Program-made: the position numbers and the translations under genes | Notes under the pieces: model-generated | Database searches by the model: none | What the model saw: the letters and a program-made list of their open reading frames with translations, nothing else | Told to the model about the DNA's origin: nothing | In this document: piece by piece, positions 37,420 through 46,483 of the stretch | Layout: each line of letters begins with the position of its first letter | Position numbering within the stretch: the first letter of the stretch is position 1 | NCBI RefSeq assembly: GCF_014117265.1 | Contig: NZ_CP059833.1 | Span: 310,001 to 374,000 of the forward strand | Origin: Corynebacterium hindlerae | GTDB taxonomy: Bacteria; Actinomycetota; Actinomycetes; Mycobacteriales; Mycobacteriaceae | DNA length: 64,000 bases | Reading direction: 5' to 3'

Positions 37420-38103
37420 ATGAACGAAATGTGGACTGAACTACAACCCGACCTCCTGGGCGCGTTCTGGGTCACCATCAAGCTGACCTTCTTCTCCGCG
37501 CTCGGTGCAATGATCCTCGGCACCATCCTCACCGCGATGCGTGTCTCCCCGGTGGCGTTCTTGCGCAGCGTAGCGACGCTGTACATCAACACCGTCCGCA
37601 ACACTCCCCTGACGCTGATTATCCTGTTCTGCTCGGTGGGTCTGTACCAGAACCTGGGGTTGACCCTGGCACCTGAGAACGACAACTTCATCAAGAACAA
37701 CAACTTCTGGATCGCCGTCCTCGGCTTCGTGCTCTACACCTCCACCTTCGTGGCGGAGTCCCTGCGCTCCGGTATCAACACGGTGCACTTCGGACAGGCA
37801 GAGGCCGCCCGATCCCTGGGCCTAAGCTTCCCACAGATCTTCGGCAACATCATTTTCCCGCAGGCATTCCGCGCCGCGATCGTGCCACTGGGCAACACCC
37901 TGATCGCACTTACCAAGAACACCACCATTGCATCCGTGATTGGTGTGGCGGAAGCGTCCCTGCTGATGAAGTCCACCATCGAAAACAACGCCAACGAGCT
38001 CTTCCTCGTCTTCGGCATCTTCGCCCTGGGCTTTGTCATCCTCACCCTGCCGATGGGCCTCGCCCTCGGCTCACTGGCTAACCGATTGGCGGTGAAGAAG
38101 TAA
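37420..38103 (+). CDS. gluC: Glutamate ABC transporter, permease GluC
   Basis: A 227-residue inner-membrane permease with about five helices and the EAA loop ([26 protein letters not shown], residues about 126-151), which contacts GluA. It belongs to the HisMQ/polar amino acid family. Its stop overlaps the gluD start by 1 bp (TAATG). Confidence 0.95.
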   Translation: MNEMWTELQPDLLGAFWVTIKLTFFSALGAMILGTILTAMRVSPVAFLRSVATLYINTVRNTPLTLIILFCSVGLYQNLGLTLAPENDNFIKNNNFWIAVLGFVLYTSTFVAESLRSGINTVHFGQAEAARSLGLSFPQIFGNIIFPQAFRAAIVPLGNTLIALTKNTTIASVIGVAEASLLMKSTIENNANELFLVFGIFALGFVILTLPMGLALGSLANRLAVKK

Positions 38104-39044
38104 TGTCCGCAGTACGCGCAACAGTACTTTATGATGCTCCCGGCCCGAAGGGTCGACAGTTCAACACCATCGTCACGGTGGTCTCCCTGCTCATTGCTGC
38201 GCTCGCCGTGTTCTGGGCAGTGAAAATCCTCGGAGACAACGGCCAGCTGGTCGCTGATAAATGGACCCCATTCTTAAAGGGCACCACCTGGACCACGTAC
38301 CTCCTGCCGGGCCTATTCGGCACGCTGAAAGCTGCTGTGTTCTCCGTGATTCTGGCACTGGTGATGGGTGTGGCGCTTGGCCTGGGCCGCCTGTCCGAAA
38401 TCGCGCCCGTGCGCTGGGTGTGCGGCGTGATCGTCGAGTTTTTCCGCGCCATCCCGGTGCTGATCCTGATGATCTTCGCGTACCAGATGTTCGCCCAATA
38501 CGCGGTGTTCCCGTCCTCTCAGCTGGCGTTCGCCGCGGTGGTGTTCGGACTCACGATGTACAACGGTTCGGTGATCGCCGAGATTCTGCGTTCTGGTATT
38601 AACTCCCTGCCGAAGGGACAGGTAGAGGCCGCCCGTGCACTGGGTATGACGCACCGTCAGACGATGTGGTCGATTTTGCTGCCGCAGTCGATCGCAGCAA
38701 TGCTCCCGGCTCTGATCTCTCAGATGGTAATCGCGCTGAAGGACTCCGCTTTGGGGTACCAGCTGGGTTATATCGAAGTGGTCCGCAGTGGCATGCAGTC
38801 TGCGTCGTACTACCGCAACTTCTTGGCTGCGCTGGTGGTTACCGCGATCATCATGATCATCATCAACTACGCGCTCACTGCATTAGCTGAGCGTATTGAG
38901 CGTCAGCTCCGTGCTGGCCGCGCCCGGAAGAACATCTTGGCGAAGGTTCCTGAGCACCGCGATCAGGGCCTGGAGACCAAGGACCAGGTTAACGTTGACT
39001 GGCACGATCCTTACCACAAGGATCTGCGTTCTACGGCGGAGTAA
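38103..39044 (+). CDS. gluD: Glutamate ABC transporter, permease GluD
   Basis: A 313-residue partner permease. It has an extended N-terminus with one extra helix (residues about 22-42), an EAA loop ([16 protein letters not shown]) and a basic C-terminal tail. It forms the translocation path with GluC. A strong terminator follows the stop. Confidence 0.95.
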   Translation: MSAVRATVLYDAPGPKGRQFNTIVTVVSLLIAALAVFWAVKILGDNGQLVADKWTPFLKGTTWTTYLLPGLFGTLKAAVFSVILALVMGVALGLGRLSEIAPVRWVCGVIVEFFRAIPVLILMIFAYQMFAQYAVFPSSQLAFAAVVFGLTMYNGSVIAEILRSGINSLPKGQVEAARALGMTHRQTMWSILLPQSIAAMLPALISQMVIALKDSALGYQLGYIEVVRSGMQSASYYRNFLAALVVTAIIMIIINYALTALAERIERQLRAGRARKNILAKVPEHRDQGLETKDQVNVDWHDPYHKDLRSTAE

Positions 39045-39054
39045 TCCTTTAGAT

Positions 39055-39095
39055 AAGGGCCTGACACCGAGCTTTGTACTCGGCGCCAGGCCCTT
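39055..39095. terminator. Bidirectional terminator gluD / recX
   Basis: AAGGGCCTGACACCGAG (39055-39071) pairs with CTCGGCGCCAGGCCCTT (39079-39095) over 15 of 17 positions, with a 7-base loop. It sits between the convergent gluD and recX stops. Confidence 0.8.
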
Positions 39096-39100
39096 TCGCG

Positions 39101-39694
39101 TTAGAGCTGGCTGATGCGCTGGTCTAGCGCCTGCTTTGCGACGCCATAGCTCATCGATTCCCCGTACCCTCGCCGGGCTAGCACTCCCACTACTTTCCGG
39201 AGCATTTTGGTGTATTCCGAGTAGTTGGCCGGTGCGTGTGTGATGGTGCGGGCTTTCTTTTCCGCTAGCGCGGTGGCTTGCGACTCTTCCGATTCGGCGC
39301 TGATGCTCGCCAGTGCGTCGGCGGAGACTGCTGAGCTTATTCCTTTTTCCCGGAGTTCGTGCTCCAAGGCCCTGCGGGATTTTCCGCGGTGGGTGTGCCG
39401 TTGGCGGACCCATTCGGCGGCGAAGGTTGCGTCATCAATGAGGTCACAGCGCTTGAGGTCCGCCACAACGTCCGCCACGATGGGTGGCTCGAAATCGGCG
39501 TCGAGCAATCTGGTGGTGATTTCGTGTTCGGAGCGAGCACGCTGGTCCAGGAGTAGGAGCGCCCGGTGGCGGACTTTGGCTTTGCGTTTTTCGTACTCCA
39601 CATCGATTTGGGGCGCTGCGTCGAGGCTCGCGAGGCTTTCGCGCAGCGCCGCGATCTTTGTGGCTCGGATGGAGTCAGGGGCCGGGGTGGCCAC
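39101..39694 (-). CDS. recX: RecA modulator RecX
   Basis: A 197-residue RecX protein that caps and disassembles RecA filaments. The three tandem helical repeats include ALLLLDQRARSEHEI and CDLIDDATFAAEWVRQR. Start is GTG at 39694, overlapping the recA stop by 1 bp (TAGTG), so its translation depends on recA. Confidence 0.93.
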   Translation of the reverse strand: MATPAPDSIRATKIAALRESLASLDAAPQIDVEYEKRKAKVRHRALLLLDQRARSEHEITTRLLDADFEPPIVADVVADLKRCDLIDDATFAAEWVRQRHTHRGKSRRALEHELREKGISSAVSADALASISAESEESQATALAEKKARTITHAPANYSEYTKMLRKVVGVLARRGYGESMSYGVAKQALDQRISQL

Positions 39695-40803
39695 TACTTT
39701 TCATCCAGGTCGATGTCGTCGAAGTCGACGTTCGGTATCACGTCGATGGGTTCGTCGGGTAGCTCCGTGTCCTTGTTGGCGTATTTGCCAAACCCGATCT
39801 TTTGGTAGATCTTGTCTTCCAGTTCGTCAGCCAGGTCAGGGTTTTCTTTCAGGTTGATGCGGACCTTCTCCTTGCCCTGGCCCAGCTGTTCCCCTTCGTA
39901 GGTGAACCAGGAGCCCGATTTCTTCACCACACCGTTTTCTACCGCGAGGTCAATGAGGGAGGATTCGCGGGAGATACCTTCGCCGTAGATGATGTCGAAT
40001 TCTGCGACCTTGAATGGTGGGGAGACTTTGTTCTTGACCACTTTGAGGCGGGTGCGGTTGCCGATCGCGTCCTGGCCGTCTTTCAGGGTTTGGATGCGAC
40101 GCACATCGCAGCGCACGGAAGCGTAGAACTTCAGCGCTTTACCACCGGTGGTGGTTTCTGGGGAGCCGAACATGACGCCGATCTTTTCGCGCAGCTGGTT
40201 GATGAAGATCGCGGTGGTGCCAGAGTTGTACAGTGCACCGGTCATCTTGCGTAGCGCCTGAGACATCAGTCTCGCCTGGAGGCCGACGTGAGAGTCACCC
40301 ATTTCACCCTCGATTTCTGCCTTCGGGGTGAGGGCAGCGACGGAGTCGATCACGATGATGTCGATGGCCCCGGAACGCACCAGCATGTCGGCGATTTCCA
40401 GTGCCTGTTCGCCGGTGTCAGGCTGGGACACCAGGAGTTGGTCGGTATCGACACCGAGTTTGCGGGCGTAGTCCGGATCGAGGGCATGTTCGGCGTCGAT
40501 AAATGCAGCAATGCCGCCGTTGCGCTGCGCCTGCGCGATAGCGTGCAGAGCAACGGTTGTTTTACCGGAGGATTCCGGTCCGTACACTTCCACGATGCGG
40601 CCGCGTGGGAAACCACCGAGGCCGAGGGCGATGTCGATCGCGGTGTTGCCGGAGGAAATGACCTGGATAGGTGGGCGGGTATCGTCGCCCAGCCGCATAA
40701 TCGCGCCCTTGCCAAAGTCCTTTTCGATCATGGACATGGCGGCTTCAAGGGCCTTCTCCCGATCGTTGCCAGCGGTGGCTGTCTTTGATTTCTTGGTTGC
40801 CAT
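39694..40803 (-). CDS. recA: Recombinase RecA
   Basis: A 369-residue recombinase with Walker A GPESSGKT at 75-82, Walker [11 protein letters not shown] and an acidic C-terminus. It forms the filament that triggers LexA cleavage and performs strand exchange. No intein is present. Expression is expected from the SOS operator at 40918-40955. The DUF3046 gene normally just upstream has been pushed 1.3 kb away by an insertion element. Confidence 0.98.
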   Translation of the reverse strand: MATKKSKTATAGNDREKALEAAMSMIEKDFGKGAIMRLGDDTRPPIQVISSGNTAIDIALGLGGFPRGRIVEVYGPESSGKTTVALHAIAQAQRNGGIAAFIDAEHALDPDYARKLGVDTDQLLVSQPDTGEQALEIADMLVRSGAIDIIVIDSVAALTPKAEIEGEMGDSHVGLQARLMSQALRKMTGALYNSGTTAIFINQLREKIGVMFGSPETTTGGKALKFYASVRCDVRRIQTLKDGQDAIGNRTRLKVVKNKVSPPFKVAEFDIIYGEGISRESSLIDLAVENGVVKKSGSWFTYEGEQLGQGKEKVRINLKENPDLADELEDKIYQKIGFGKYANKDTELPDEPIDVIPNVDFDDIDLDEK

Positions 40804-40917
40804 TGTTGATCTTCCTTGAGCTAAATAACTGAAAGGGGTCTATTAAGTTAGACTGGCGAACCCGCCCAAAAGGTTGCACCTAAAGCGGAAGTTCTTGGTT
40901 GCCACACTAACTGGCAC

Positions 40918-40955
40918 ACCCGACACTGTTCGATAATACACAAACAACTGTTCGA
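40918..40955 (-). promoter_or_regulatory. SOS operators upstream of recA
   Basis: On the recA strand, TCGAACAGTTGTTTGT (40955 to 40940) has a perfect left LexA half and 5 of 7 in the right half. A second TCGAACA half-site starts at 40933. The IS3 left end begins only 9 bp beyond the distal operator, so the regulatory region proper appears intact. Confidence 0.6.
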
Positions 40956-41015
40956 TAGCTGAGCTGTCATGATTCTTGTTGACGGTGAAACCCTCAACGA
41001 CAAGGATGTGTGATT

Positions 41016-41303
41016 ATGCCGAAGGCTTATCCAAAAGAATTTCAACAGCAGTGCGTGGATGCGGTTCTCGTGTTGGGCAAGACACGCGAGGAAGTCGCTG
41101 CCGAGTACGGGATCTCCTCCTCAGCTCTGGGCCGGTGGGTGGCCAAAGCCAAAGGCACCCAAGGCACCGGCCGCGGCTCTCACCTGCGCAAAGCAGACCC
41201 CAACTCCCAAGACCCAGCTGAAATGACCAAATGAATCCGGGAGCTGGAGCTTGAAAACGAGTTCTTAAAAAAAGTCAGCGCCTTCTTTGCCAAGGAGCAG
41301 TAG
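41016..41303 (+). pseudogene. IS3 transposase orfA, interrupted by in-frame TGA
   Basis: The OrfA DNA-binding subunit begins MPKAYPKEFQQQCVDAVL with the usual helix-turn-helix. It should run to TAG 41301-41303 (95 residues), ending IRELELENEFLKKVSAFFAK. A TGA at 41232-41234, where family members have Arg (CGA), cuts it at residue 72. It lies 32 bp before the A7 run (41267-41273), which would normally allow a -1 shift into orfB. The fusion transposase could therefore be made only by readthrough. Confidence 0.75.
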
Positions 41304-41374
41304 AAGACGACTTCTTCCGCGTCATCTACCACTTCGACAAAGAAGGCACGACCAAGCCCAGATACTCGGTCACC

Positions 41375-42241
41375 ATGATGGCACGCGTCCTTAACGTCAG
41401 CAGAGCCGGCTACTACGCCTGGAAGAAACGCCACCACACCCCTGTGGCTGCATCTTCTCCCAGGGGGCGCAGGCTTGCCATCAGTGCCCGCGTCACAGAG
41501 CTTTTCACGACCAAGCACAAAGGGTTTGCCGGTGCTCGCACCATTTTTGCTGACCTGGTCGCTGAAGGTATTGACACCACGTTGTACGCGGTGCGCACCA
41601 TCATGGCGCAGAACAATTTAGTCACGAAGTACCGACGCAAGAAGGTACGCACCACCATTGCGGATCCTGACGCTGACCTGCGCAAAGACTACCTGCGGCG
41701 GATGTTTTATCCCCCAGTGCCCACCACGGTCTTGTGCGGAGATATTACGTACCTGCGCACCCGTGAAGGCTGGATGTACCTGGCCACAGTCATGGATCTG
41801 GGCACCCGGATGGTGGTGGGCTGGTCGATGGCCGATTCCATGCGCTCGAAGCTTGTGGTGGATGCCTTGACCATGGCCCATGATCGAGGCTTCGTTGCTG
41901 GTGATGCGATATTCCACTCGGATAGAGGCAGTCAGTACACCTCAAAGGTGTTCGCTGACTGCGCCGAAGAACTCGACGTTCGCTTGTCTGTCGGCTCTGT
42001 TGGCGTGTGCTTGGACAATGCGGTGGCGGAATCCTTCTTTTCCACGCTGAAACTTCACCTGCTGCATGAGCGCAAACAATTCGATTCCAAGCAGCACGCC
42101 CGCCTAGAGACACTGTCGTGGATTGAGACGTATTACAACCGACAGCGCCGCCATAGTGCGACCGGCCTCATTCCCGCTGAGGCGATGGCCGATTTCCTGA
42201 CCCCCAGCCCCGAATTACTCCCCGAGGCCCTTGCAGCCTAA
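41375..42241 (+). CDS. IS3 transposase orfB (rve/DDE integrase)
   Basis: The 288-residue part from ATG 41375 holds an HTH_21-like segment (VSRAGYYAWKKR) and the integrase catalytic core. The core has Asp in CGDITYL, Asp in FHSDRGSQY and Glu in NAVAESFFSTLK, so all three catalytic acids are present. The same frame is open back to the A7 run at about 41270, reading VEDDFFRVIYHFDKEG upstream, as expected for an OrfAB frameshift product. It looks intact, unlike orfA. Confidence 0.85.
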   Translation: MMARVLNVSRAGYYAWKKRHHTPVAASSPRGRRLAISARVTELFTTKHKGFAGARTIFADLVAEGIDTTLYAVRTIMAQNNLVTKYRRKKVRTTIADPDADLRKDYLRRMFYPPVPTTVLCGDITYLRTREGWMYLATVMDLGTRMVVGWSMADSMRSKLVVDALTMAHDRGFVAGDAIFHSDRGSQYTSKVFADCAEELDVRLSVGSVGVCLDNAVAESFFSTLKLHLLHERKQFDSKQHARLETLSWIETYYNRQRRHSATGLIPAEAMADFLTPSPELLPEALAA

Positions 42242-42316
42242 CCAAAACAAACGGGTCTAACCGTCAACAAAACTTGACACAGCCCAAGCAGTACGAAACG
42301 CAGTTACGGGGAAATT

Positions 42317-42523
42317 TTAGTAATCCTCACCCAACCAGCGACTTTCTGGCACGTCAAAGTCACGACATAGCTGCCACCATACCTCCCGAACATCAACCCC
42401 CTGTTCGATTAGTTCGGCGGGGGTCTTTCCAAAGCCCGTCAGCACGTGTGATTCGATGTGCATCCGCCCCAACGCGGGACCGAATTCGTCGCTGACCAAC
42501 TGGTGAAACTGTGCTAACCGCAT
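42317..42523 (-). CDS. DUF3046 protein
   Basis: A 68-residue DUF3046 protein (MRLAQFHQLVSDEFG...WWQLCRDFDVPESRWLGEDY, shown in part). In mycobacteria and corynebacteria it lies immediately upstream of recA. Here the IS separates the two. It is small, acidic and soluble, of unknown function. Confidence 0.88.
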   Translation of the reverse strand: MRLAQFHQLVSDEFGPALGRMHIESHVLTGFGKTPAELIEQGVDVREVWWQLCRDFDVPESRWLGEDY

Positions 42524-42589
42524 GTCTTCCTACCCTAGCGAACGCCCCCATTTTGGAAGCGTTAGCAACGCCATATCCTTTCCAGGGAT

Positions 42590-42625
42590 TTGCCAGTGTT
42601 AAGGTGAAGTCCTAAACATTGTTCA
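42590..42625 (+). promoter_or_regulatory. bioY promoter with BioQ-like operator
   Basis: TTGCCA (42590-42595) and TAAACA (42613-42618) are 17 bp apart. The -10 is part of TAAAC-ATT-GTTCA (42613-42625), the inverse of TGAAC-N3-GTTTA, close to the corynebacterial BioQ operator TGAAC-N3-GTTAC. Repressor binding here would block the polymerase, fitting biotin-limited induction. Confidence 0.5.
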
Positions 42626-42655
42626 TTCTCCCTGCTTGAAGGAGCACCTGTTCCC

Positions 42656-43219
42656 GTGTCTGCTACCTCTGCCCACAATCCCATGCGCGATGTGGCCTAT
42701 GTTGCGGTGTTCGCCGCTTTGATCATCGTGTTCGCATTTTTCACCATTCCTGGTGCCGCGGGCGTGCCGATTGTGCTGCAAAACGCCATCGTCATTCTGA
42801 CGGGCTTGGTGTTGGGCCCAAAGCGTGGCACTGCAGCTGCCGTGTTGTTCCTGCTGCTGGGGTTGTTAGGCTTCCCGGTTTTGGCTGGTGGGCGTTCGCT
42901 GCTGTCTGCGCTCGCCGGACCTACCGTGGGCTACATAGTCGGGTATGTGATCAGCGCTTTTGTTGCCGGCGCGATTGCTTACCAGGCTAAATCCGCAAGT
43001 TCTCGTTACTTACTACTGATTGTCGGAGCGTTCGCTGGCCTTGCGGTTCAATATGCATGCGGCGTGGTGGGTCTGATGTTGGTGGCGTCCATGGATTTGG
43101 TAGGGGCGCTCGGCGTGCAGGTGCCGTTTTTGATCCCTGATGCGGTTAAGGTGGCGATCATGGTGGCCATCGCTTCTGGCGTACACGCTGCGTTCCCCGA
43201 TTTGATGCAGCGCAAGTAG
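42656..43219 (+). CDS. bioY: Biotin ECF transporter, substrate-binding BioY
   Basis: A 187-residue integral membrane S-component with about six helices that binds biotin. GTAAAVLFLLLGLLGFPVLAG (given as residues 61-81) and the GPTVGYIVGY block are diagnostic for BioY. Start is GTG at 42656 with gaaggag 11 bp upstream. bioM starts 3 bp after its stop. Confidence 0.95.
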   Translation: MSATSAHNPMRDVAYVAVFAALIIVFAFFTIPGAAGVPIVLQNAIVILTGLVLGPKRGTAAAVLFLLLGLLGFPVLAGGRSLLSALAGPTVGYIVGYVISAFVAGAIAYQAKSASSRYLLLIVGAFAGLAVQYACGVVGLMLVASMDLVGALGVQVPFLIPDAVKVAIMVAIASGVHAAFPDLMQRK

Positions 43220-43222
43220 CCG

Positions 43223-43912
43223 ATGTCTCGTATCCAGTTTGACCAGGTCGCGGTGGAGTTCGGCGACCGCACCGTCCTCCGAGACATTTCCCTCACCCTC
43301 ACCGAGCGCCGCATCGGCATCATCGGTGCAAATGGTGGTGGCAAGTCGAGTTTGATTAGGCTGATCAACGGCCTGGGCGCTCCCACCTCGGGGCGCGTGC
43401 TTATCGACGACCTGGACGTCGATAAGCACGCCCGAGCCGTGCGCCGAAAAGTCGGGTTCGTCTTTTCTGATGCGGAAAATCAGATTGTGATGCCAACGGT
43501 CGCGGAAGACGTCGCATTTTCGTTGCGACGATTGAAGCTGTCCAAAGCGGAGCGCGAGCGCCGAGTAACTGAGATGCTCGAGCGCTTCGACCTTGCCGGC
43601 CACCGCGATGCCTCGCCGCACACACTGTCGGGCGGGCAGAAGCAACTGCTGGCACTCGCCGCAGTCCTTGTCATGGAACCCGAGGTGATCATTGCAGACG
43701 AGCCCACGACCCTGCTCGACTTGCGCAATCGCCTCAAGATCGCCGAGGTGTTCCGCAAGCTGGAGCAGCAACTGATAGTGGTCACGCACGACCTCGACTT
43801 CGTGCGTGACTTCGACAGGGTGCTGTGCCTGGATGGGGGCGCCGTCGTCGCCGATGGAGACCCAGCCACAGTGATCGACCACTACACCGCATTGATGTTG
43901 GAGCAGCCCTGA
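43223..43912 (+). CDS. bioM: Biotin ECF transporter, ATPase BioM
   Basis: A 229-residue ECF-type ABC ATPase with Walker A GANGGGKS at 35-42, signature LSGGQKQLLALA and Walker B VIIADEPTT. It drives BioY-dependent uptake with BioN. The stop overlaps the bioN start (TGATG). Confidence 0.95.
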   Translation: MSRIQFDQVAVEFGDRTVLRDISLTLTERRIGIIGANGGGKSSLIRLINGLGAPTSGRVLIDDLDVDKHARAVRRKVGFVFSDAENQIVMPTVAEDVAFSLRRLKLSKAERERRVTEMLERFDLAGHRDASPHTLSGGQKQLLALAAVLVMEPEVIIADEPTTLLDLRNRLKIAEVFRKLEQQLIVVTHDLDFVRDFDRVLCLDGGAVVADGDPATVIDHYTALMLEQP

Positions 43913-44523
43913 TGCTCGCTGTCCCCCTCGGTACCTACGTGCCTGGCACCACTGTGCTCCACAGAATCCGACCAAGCTGGAAGCTCAGTTTCCTCGTCGT
44001 GTTCATCATCGGCACCTCAATGCTCGTAGACACCGTGCCAGGTGCCCTTGTGACCTTGTGCGTCCCCCTCATCGGTTACGTGATCGCCCGGGTCCCGATT
44101 CGCATCGCTTGGCAACAGCTCTGGCCAGCAGCCCCCGTGCTGTTGGCGTTATTTGCCTTCCAATGGTGGCAGCTCGGCCTCACCCGAGCAACAGTCATCG
44201 TGTTGGTAATCTACGCAGCCATCGCCGCCGCTACCCTTCTCACCCTGACCACCCAGATCAGCGAAATGATGGACTCCCTAGAACGAGGCCTGGCACCCAC
44301 CCGCCGCTTCGGAGTCCCCGTAGACACCATCGTGCTGGCCATCAGCCTCACCATCCGCCTGATCCCCCTCCAACTAGCCACAGTTTCCGAAGTCCTGGAC
44401 GCCAGAAAAGCCCGAGGCGTGGATTTTTCCATCCAAGCCCTCGGCACACCAGTACTCATTCGTTCCATCAAGCGCGCCCGCAACATCGGCGATGCCTTAG
44501 TCGCTCGAGGCGTGGGAGATTAG
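43912..44523 (+). CDS. bioN: Biotin ECF transporter, transmembrane BioN
   Basis: A 203-residue coupling protein with four to five helices and the Ala-Arg-Gly ECF-T motif ARKARGVDF near residue 165. A second ARG at the C-terminus (LVARGVGD) is the other coupling helix signature. It is co-translated with bioM. The frame opens earlier but inside bioM, so the ATG at 43912 is preferred. Confidence 0.93.
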   Translation: MLAVPLGTYVPGTTVLHRIRPSWKLSFLVVFIIGTSMLVDTVPGALVTLCVPLIGYVIARVPIRIAWQQLWPAAPVLLALFAFQWWQLGLTRATVIVLVIYAAIAAATLLTLTTQISEMMDSLERGLAPTRRFGVPVDTIVLAISLTIRLIPLQLATVSEVLDARKARGVDFSIQALGTPVLIRSIKRARNIGDALVARGVGD

Positions 44524-44547
44524 GCGTGACCTAGGTGCCTTTTACTG

Positions 44548-44653
44548 AGAAACCCGGGAAGCATTCCCCGGGTCTCGGCGCAAAAACACCCACAACCCAC
44601 CCGGAAAGCCTATTTCTCACCCGAGACCCGGATTTCACTTCCCGGGGATCCGC
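44548..44653. repeat. Nested inverted-repeat element, copy A
   Basis: This 106-bp intergenic element has two concentric arms: outer CCCGGGAAG (44553-44561) / CTTCCCGGG (44638-44646), and inner CCGGGTCTCGG (44568-44578) / CCGAGACCCGG (44621-44631). The centre holds GCAAAAACACCC. It is related to copies at 51.5 and 59.4-59.6 kb. It lies between the convergent ends of bioN and pspA. Confidence 0.8.
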
Positions 44654-44671
44654 ACAGCCCCAACCAAAAAT

Positions 44672-44698
44672 CCCCGAGCACCAACGTGGTGCTCGGGG
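44672..44698 (-). terminator. Intrinsic terminator of pspA
   Basis: CCCCGAGCACC (44672-44682) and GGTGCTCGGGG (44688-44698) form an 11-bp stem with a 5-base loop. On the minus strand it is followed by ATTTTTGG, an ordinary U-tract, 18 bp after the pspA stop. Confidence 0.88.
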
Positions 44699-44716
44699 AC
44701 GAATGGCTACAGGTGG

Positions 44717-45547
44717 TTACTCGCCACGCAGTTCGCGCATTTTCTGCGCGACGGCGTCGTCAGCTGCGGCGGATGGAGCTCCGGAGCCAGCTTCCAGGGA
44801 CTGTTGTGGGTTGCCGCTGGTCAGTTCGCCGGACATTTGGGCACGGATTTGTTCGAGGCGGGAGTGGCCGGCCATTTGGATTCCGGCTTGCTCGATTTCT
44901 ACCATGCGACCCTCGACAGAGTTTTGTGCGAGTTCTGCTTGGCCGAGGGCGTTGGCGTAGCGGCGTTCGATCTTTTCGCGCACCTGGTCCAGGTTCGGGG
45001 TGTTGCCGGAGGCGGTCAGGGAGTTCATGGACTTGATGGACTCGGAGACCTTTTCCTGCATCTTGGCCTGTTCCAGCTGGGACAGCAGCTTGGTGCGCTC
45101 GGCTACCTTCTGCTGCAGGGACATGGCGTTGCGTTCCACAGCCTGCTTGGCCTGTGCGGCCTGCTGGAGGGCTTGGTCGTGGAGCTGCTTGGTGTCTTCG
45201 ACGGACTGCTCTGCGGTAACGAGCTGCGCTGCGAACGCTTCGGCAGCGTTTTCGTATTCGACTGCCTTGGCGTTGTCGCCGGCGGCGCGGGCCTTGTCGG
45301 CAAGCTGCAGCGCCTGGCGGGTGTTGCCCTGGAGCTTTTCGATATCGGCGAGGCGACGGTTGAGCTGCATTTCTAGCTGGCGCTGGTTGCCGATAACCGC
45401 TGCTGCCTGTTGGGACAGCTCTTGGTGCTGGCGTTGTGCGTCCTCAATTGCCTGCTGGATTTGGACCTTTGGGTCGGCGTTTTCTTCGATCTTTGAGTCG
45501 AAGAGAGCCATCAGGTACTTCCATGCCTTGACAAATGGATTAGCCAT
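44717..45547 (-). CDS. PspA/IM30-family membrane stress protein
   Basis: A 276-residue PspA/Vipp1 protein, equivalent to mycobacterial PspA (Rv2744c, the 35-kDa antigen). Almost the whole chain is coiled coil (residues about 20-215), beginning with the amphipathic [19 protein letters not shown]. It supports membrane integrity. The Ala/Gly/Ser-rich C-terminus ends [14 protein letters not shown]. It lies next to clgR, which controls it in mycobacteria. Confidence 0.92.
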   Translation of the reverse strand: MANPFVKAWKYLMALFDSKIEENADPKVQIQQAIEDAQRQHQELSQQAAAVIGNQRQLEMQLNRRLADIEKLQGNTRQALQLADKARAAGDNAKAVEYENAAEAFAAQLVTAEQSVEDTKQLHDQALQQAAQAKQAVERNAMSLQQKVAERTKLLSQLEQAKMQEKVSESIKSMNSLTASGNTPNLDQVREKIERRYANALGQAELAQNSVEGRMVEIEQAGIQMAGHSRLEQIRAQMSGELTSGNPQQSLEAGSGAPSAAADDAVAQKMRELRGE

Positions 45548-45636
45548 CGTGAATTAACCTTCCAAGTTTTGTTGTGTCAGCGGCCGCTAACTTTTTCAAT
45601 ACTCCCAGTGTACAGGTGACGCGTGGAAGTGCAGGG

Positions 45637-45936
45637 CTAAAAGTGTACGAACTCTTGATCGGCGGACTGGATTGCCATGGATCCGGCAGCTTCGATGAGG
45701 ACATCGGCGACGCTCACGCCAAGTGCGTGACACACTGAGGCGAGGAGTTCGGAGGACACTTCCTTCCGGCCGCGTTCCAGTTCGGAGAGGTAGCCGGGGG
45801 AAACGCTCGATTTTTCAGCCAGTTCGCGCAGCGTAATGCCACGGTCGGCACGGAAGGCGCGAAGTGCGGCGCCGAGGGCCTCGCGCAGTAGCGGTTCAGC
45901 TACTGGCTTTTCTAGTAGTGCAGTTTGAGTAGCCAT
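45637..45936 (-). CDS. clgR: Transcriptional activator ClgR
   Basis: A 99-residue XRE-type regulator with helix-turn-helix at about residues 33-55 (TLRELAEKSSVSPGYLSELERG). It activates clp protease and stress genes in corynebacteria and is itself a Clp substrate. The ATG at 45936 lies 5 bp after a TATAAA box (45947 to 45942 on the minus strand), without ribosome site, suggesting a leaderless mRNA. A GTG one codon upstream is less likely. Confidence 0.92.
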   Translation of the reverse strand: MATQTALLEKPVAEPLLREALGAALRAFRADRGITLRELAEKSSVSPGYLSELERGRKEVSSELLASVCHALGVSVADVLIEAAGSMAIQSADQEFVHF

Positions 45937-45941
45937 CACTG

Positions 45942-45947
45942 TTTATA
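45942..45947 (-). promoter_or_regulatory. -10 box of clgR, leaderless candidate
   Basis: TATAAA on the minus strand ends 5 bp before the clgR ATG, inside the 28-bp gap to cinA. clgR can thus be transcribed independently of pgsA-cinA. Confidence 0.5.
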
Positions 45948-45964
45948 ACGCGTGGGGGACGTTT

Positions 45965-46483
45965 TTAGTTCCCGGCGAGGATATTTTCCAGCGTTTCGAT
46001 CGCAAAATTGGCGCTGTGCTGGCAAATTTCTACTCGATCCCCGTCCACGACCTCTTCTGGTTCTGTGGCTCCAGGGCGCAGCGCCCAGCGAGTGTGTCCT
46101 TCTGGGAGCACCCGAATGCTTTTGGATCCCTCGGGCCCTGCAATGCCAAGCCACACGACACCCACCGGGTTGTCTTCCTGCAGTGCTGGCCCCGCCACAC
46201 CCGTCAGGGCGAGTGCCCAGTCAGTGCCGAGCTTTTCTCGCGTCCCCACTGCCATGGCTTCGGCACACTCCGGGGAAACGGCGCCATGGTCGTCGATAAG
46301 CTGCGCTGGCACGCCCGCCAGCTGCGTCTTCAGCTCGCTGGAGTAGGTGACGAAGCCGCCGACGAACAGCTCGCTGGCGCCGGGCTGCGCCGCAATTAAC
46401 GACGCCAACCTGCCCGCCGTCAAGGACTCACAGGTGGAAAGCGTTTGCCTGCGTTCGGTCAAAGTGGTGAGGAAATTAGCCAC
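45965..46483 (-). CDS. cinA: CinA C-terminal-domain nicotinamide-nucleotide amidase
   Basis: A 172-residue protein containing only the CinA C-terminal (PncC, nicotinamide-nucleotide amidase) domain, which deamidates NMN in the salvage pathway. STCESLTAGRLAS and ALTGVAGP are the active-site blocks. The N-terminal domain of long CinA proteins is absent, as is usual in actinobacteria. Its start overlaps the pgsA end by 8 bp. Confidence 0.92.
   Translation of the reverse strand: MANFLTTLTERRQTLSTCESLTAGRLASLIAAQPGASELFVGGFVTYSSELKTQLAGVPAQLIDDHGAVSPECAEAMAVGTREKLGTDWALALTGVAGPALQEDNPVGVVWLGIAGPEGSKSIRVLPEGHTRWALRPGATEPEEVVDGDRVEICQHSANFAIETLENILAGN

Larger units (their letters stand above)
40965..42281 (+). 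mobile_element. IS3-family insertion sequence
   Basis: An element of about 1.3 kb inserted between recA and the DUF3046 gene. Imperfect terminal inverted repeats are TGTCATGATTCTTGTTGACG (left, from 40965) and, on the other strand, TGTGTCAAGTTTTGTTGACG (right, ending 42281). They share the 10-base TTGTTGACGG (last base just beyond the stretches shown), and the TG...CA termini are typical. It carries orfA and orfB separated by an A7 slippery run. Exact target duplication is unclear: only GC is shared at both edges. Right-flank DNA resumes at 42282 before the DUF3046 stop. Confidence 0.85.

Noticed and set aside
43013..43975. Long open frame opposite bioY/bioM
   Set aside because: Shadow of the biotin transporter genes, which have full ECF motifs and coupled starts.
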